Shown here: piece after piece, positions 61,549 through 64,000 of the stretch | How the letters are laid out: each line of letters opens with the position of its first letter | How positions within the stretch are numbered: position 1 is the stretch's first letter | Assembly (NCBI GenBank): GCA_903825315.1 | Contig: CAIKAD010000005.1 | Location: 1 to 64,000 of the forward strand | From: an uncultured Candidatus Peregrinibacteria bacterium | GTDB taxonomy: Bacteria > Patescibacteriota > Gracilibacteria > Peribacterales > Peribacteraceae | Length of the DNA stretch: 64,000 nucleotides | Direction of reading: 5' to 3' | Notes under the pieces: model-generated | Databases searched by the model: none | Told to the model about the DNA's origin: nothing | Seen by the model: the letters and a program-made list of their open reading frames with translations, nothing else | Made by a program: the position numbers and the translations under genes

Positions 61549-62610
61549 CTAGAGGGAACCTTTTGTAGAAGGAATGCCGTGCTCGTGCGGGCAGTTACGG
61601 AAGGCTTGTCGGAGGCAACGTCCAAGACCTTTGAAGAGAGCTTCGATCTTGTGGTGCTCATTCCTCCCGCGACGGATGGTCATATGCAGGTTGCATTTGA
61701 GCGCCTGTGCGAGCGACTCAAAGAAGTGCGCGACGAGTTCGGTGGGCAATTCTCCAACGTACTCGCGTTTGAATTCGCCATCAAAGACAAAGTACGGACG
61801 TCCGGAGAGATCCAGGGCAATTTCCACAAGAGCCTCATCCATGGGCAGGAGGAAGCCATACCGTTCAATACTGCGCTTTTCTCCCAATGCTTCCGCAAGC
61901 GCATTGCCGATGGCGAGAGCGACGTCTTCTACTGTGTGATGCTCATCCACGTTGAGGTCCCCCCTTACGGTGAGTACAAGATCAATCAATGAGTGTTTTG
62001 CGAGGAGATCCAGCATGTGATCAAGAAAGCCGATACCCGTAGCAATTTCCGACCGGCCGCTTCCATCGATATTCACTAATACAGAAATATTTGTCTCCTT
62101 TGTATTTCGCTGGAGGGACGCAAAGCGCGGGAATCCTCCATTCGTATCCATGCGGACAAATTGTGTCTTTAGATTCTTGGCAAATTCTGCATCCGTCTCT
62201 CGATCGCCGATCACAAAAGAAGAAGATAGATCGAAGCCCTTATTCTTCAGAAATGATCTCACAAGTCCCGTTTGCGGTTTCCGGCAATCACAACCGTCTT
62301 TTGGAAGGTGTGGACAAACGAATATTTCCGTGAATGTTATGTCATGTTCTGCAAGCTGGCGAAGGAATTCCTTTTGCGGTATTTCGAAGTCTCGTTTCGG
62401 AAAGGCGCGCGTTCCCAGTCCATCTTGGTTACTGACCATGACCAGCGCAAAACCGCTTTTCTGCAATGCCCTTAGACCCTTGATGACACCGGGCAAGATC
62501 CGGAGTTTCTGCAAGCTATCGATCTGCTTCGTCTCGGGAGGTTCCCAGAGCATTGTGCCGTCCCTGTCGACAAATGCGACCCGTGGCGAGCGATATCGTA
62601 TTGCCTTCAT
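61549..62610 (-). CDS. hisB: Bifunctional histidinol-phosphatase/imidazoleglycerol-phosphate dehydratase
   Basis: The 353-residue protein joins an HAD phosphatase (FVDRDGTMLWEPPE, Zn-binding CPHLPKDGCDCRKP, IGDRETDAEFA) to an IGPD domain (GFLDHMLDLLAKHS, DEHHTVEDVALAIGNAL, HHKIEALFKGLGRCL). It covers steps 6 and 8. This fusion is known from gamma-proteobacteria and Bacteroidetes, so a transfer is possible. Start by hisC overlap (ATGA) at 62610; a longer frame to 62694 lies in hisC. Confidence 0.94.
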   Translation of the reverse strand: MKAIRYRSPRVAFVDRDGTMLWEPPETKQIDSLQKLRILPGVIKGLRALQKSGFALVMVSNQDGLGTRAFPKRDFEIPQKEFLRQLAEHDITFTEIFVCPHLPKDGCDCRKPQTGLVRSFLKNKGFDLSSSFVIGDRETDAEFAKNLKTQFVRMDTNGGFPRFASLQRNTKETNISVLVNIDGSGRSEIATGIGFLDHMLDLLAKHSLIDLVLTVRGDLNVDEHHTVEDVALAIGNALAEALGEKRSIERYGFLLPMDEALVEIALDLSGRPYFVFDGEFKREYVGELPTELVAHFFESLAQALKCNLHMTIRRGRNEHHKIEALFKGLGRCLRQAFRNCPHEHGIPSTKGSL

Positions 62611-63671
62611 AAGAGTGTGGTGAGAGCTGAAAGGAGGAGATCGTTTTCTCGTCGGGTTCCGACAGTGATACGCAGCATCTTCTTGTTTTGCCATTCAATG
62701 AGACGCAGCACAATGCCATTATTATTCCGTAGATTCATGTACGTCTCTTCGGCATCGTTGCCTTTCGGGAGATCAATAAGAAAGAAGTTCGTCACGGACG
62801 GATAAGCGCGGCATCCGAGCTTGCCGAGCGCCCGCATAAGACGCTCACGTTCGGCAACGAGGGTGCGCACGTTGCATCTCATGCGGTCAGAATCCCCCCA
62901 GAGACGCAGCCCGATTTCCTGCGTGAGACTGTTCACATTGTACGGCGATTTCATCTTCAGAAGCGTCTCGATGATCTCTTGCGCAGCAATGCCGTATCCC
63001 AAGCGGATGCCGGCGGCAGCGAATGCTTTGCTGAACGTCCGAAGCACAATGAGATTCTTTTTCCCTTCGTGGACCAGTGTAATCGCAGAGGGAATATTGG
63101 AAGCATCGGCAAATTCACCATATGCTTCGTCCACCACTACAATACCTGGGAAAGCATCCAATACCCTCTTAACCGCTGGGAGGCCGATCACGGTCCCAGT
63201 GGGATTATTCGGACTGCATAGGAACAAGAGATCGGCGTTCTTTGTGCGGCGCAGAAAAGACCTGATTTTGATGTCGCCATTCTTTCCAAGCGGTACCGTG
63301 CCGTAAGCGGCGCCATTCGTTTCGGCGCTCACGCGGTACATGCCGTACGTCGGCGCAACACTAAGAATGCGCCTGCCCTTACGCACAAAGGACCGAATGC
63401 TTAGATCAATCAACTCATCCGAGCCGTTTCCTATGACGATATTCTCCCGCCCCACGCCATACGAAGCGGCGATTGCATCCCGCAGCTTGTCTGCAGTGGG
63501 ATCAGGATACCGATTAAGCGCGGAACAGTTGTTGCGGAAGAACGGAGGAGCGGAGGGCGACTCGTTGGCATCCATAAAGATCCATTCGTCCCCTTTGAGG
63601 AGCGAACGCGCAGAAGCATAGGGTTTCAATCGCTTCACATTGGCCGGCAGAGGAAGAGATGAAGTTCTCAT
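62607..63671 (-). CDS. hisC: Histidinol-phosphate aminotransferase
   Basis: The 354-residue fold-I PLP enzyme converts imidazole-acetol phosphate to histidinol phosphate. It shows FMDANESPSAPP, LNRYPDPTADKLRDAIAASY, NGSDELIDL, CSPNNPTGT, DEAYGEF and the Schiff-base segment LRTFSKAFAAAGIRLGYG. Start overlaps the hisD stop (ATGA), and its own stop overlaps hisB. Confidence 0.95.
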   Translation of the reverse strand: MRTSSLPLPANVKRLKPYASARSLLKGDEWIFMDANESPSAPPFFRNNCSALNRYPDPTADKLRDAIAASYGVGRENIVIGNGSDELIDLSIRSFVRKGRRILSVAPTYGMYRVSAETNGAAYGTVPLGKNGDIKIRSFLRRTKNADLLFLCSPNNPTGTVIGLPAVKRVLDAFPGIVVVDEAYGEFADASNIPSAITLVHEGKKNLIVLRTFSKAFAAAGIRLGYGIAAQEIIETLLKMKSPYNVNSLTQEIGLRLWGDSDRMRCNVRTLVAERERLMRALGKLGCRAYPSVTNFFLIDLPKGNDAEETYMNLRNNNGIVLRLIEWQNKKMLRITVGTRRENDLLLSALTTLL

Positions 63672-64000
63672 GGTTTCTCAGAGAAACGGATGTCCACTGC
63701 CCTCGCGTGCGCTTCCAGACCTTCGGTGCGAGCGAGGTTCGTTGCGGTTTCGCGGAGCGTCCGGAGCCCGCCTTTCGTGAGCTGTTGAGCCGTGAACGTC
63801 TTCTGAAACGTCCGGATGGAGACGCCGCCCTGCACGCGCGCGGTCCCCGACGTGGGGAGGACGTGGTTCGTACCCGAGCAATAGTCTCCAGTCGCTTCCG
63901 GTGAGAACGGGCCTAGGAAGACAGAGCCTGCATTGCGAATACGTTTAAGGATTTCCTCCGGTTTCTTGGTCTGGATGCATAGGTGTTCGGGTGCATAGAG
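63668..64000 (-). CDS. hisD: Histidinol dehydrogenase (C-terminal part, 5' end outside window)
   Basis: The last 110 codons are present. The reading includes GSVFLGPFSPEATGDYCSGT, NHVLPTSGTARVQGGVS and TFQKTFTAQQLTKGGL, the usual HisD end, then a short tail RFSEKP and stop. HisD oxidises histidinol to histidine in two NAD-linked steps. Its TGA overlaps the hisC ATG, making it upstream in the his operon. Confidence 0.93.
   Translation of the reverse strand, partial: LYAPEHLCIQTKKPEEILKRIRNAGSVFLGPFSPEATGDYCSGTNHVLPTSGTARVQGGVSIRTFQKTFTAQQLTKGGLRTLRETATNLARTEGLEAHARAVDIRFSEKP

Overview
This window looks like a chromosome segment from a Candidate Phyla Radiation (Patescibacteria) bacterium, most likely of the Peregrinibacteria/Peribacteria type. 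The grounds are a 23S rRNA gene loaded with an intron and insertions, small operons with few Shine-Dalgarno sequences, an archaeal-type class I aldolase, SLH surface-layer protein, TerC/DUF475, GH15 and FtsQ/DacA/M23 wall genes. TGA is a normal stop (for example gatC, hisD), so the Gracilibacteria code is not used. The taxonomic call is inference from gene content; no database was searched.

Layout. 1-3305: 23S rRNA (minus strand, 3' end cut off by the window), with a group I intron and two related hairpin insertions; it has its own promoter and no 16S gene beside it. 4160-8778: ssb and an isolated rpoB. 9145-14210: a polyamine (homospermidine) locus with agmatinase, a fold-III PLP decarboxylase, homospermidine synthase and a SpeD-like pyruvoyl decarboxylase. 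14463-20649: Mn-type superoxide dismutase plus a relic of a second copy, a FemX-like aminoacyltransferase carrying an in-frame repeat, and a 1392-residue SLH protein. 21433-24141: cysS and two csrA genes, one a tandem double-CsrA protein. 24489-29588: aldolase, a candidate small RNA, yidC-rnpA and gatCA. 30088-36566: DUF475, GH15, a methyltransferase, tRNA-Asp, and a divergent sigma-54-like protein. 36636-43897: wall and division genes (M23/LysM, DacA, FtsQ), a GT4 glycosyltransferase, a CBS protein, NnrD and a laccase-domain protein. 44081-52876: a zinc-ribbon operon, dGTPase, M23, a PRMT-like methyltransferase, a TPR membrane protein, tRNA-Trp, HIT and tRNA-His. 52926-64000: a histidine-centred region: a TrpR-family regulator, a LOG-like gene, hisS, a CntK-like racemase, an unknown gene, a pyruvoyl decarboxylase, and the convergent operon hisD-C-B-H-AF-IE, in which hisA and hisF are fused.

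Three themes run through the window. (1) Spacers between genes repeatedly hold imperfect inverted repeats built from short repeated words, and the same kind of element sits inside the 23S rRNA gene and its intron. (2) Eight genes have a -10 box exactly 6 nt before the start codon, which predicts leaderless mRNAs; genes with a true Shine-Dalgarno (both csrA genes, hisS) are the minority. (3) Decarboxylase/polyamine and histidine chemistry is unusually rich for a reduced-genome lineage.
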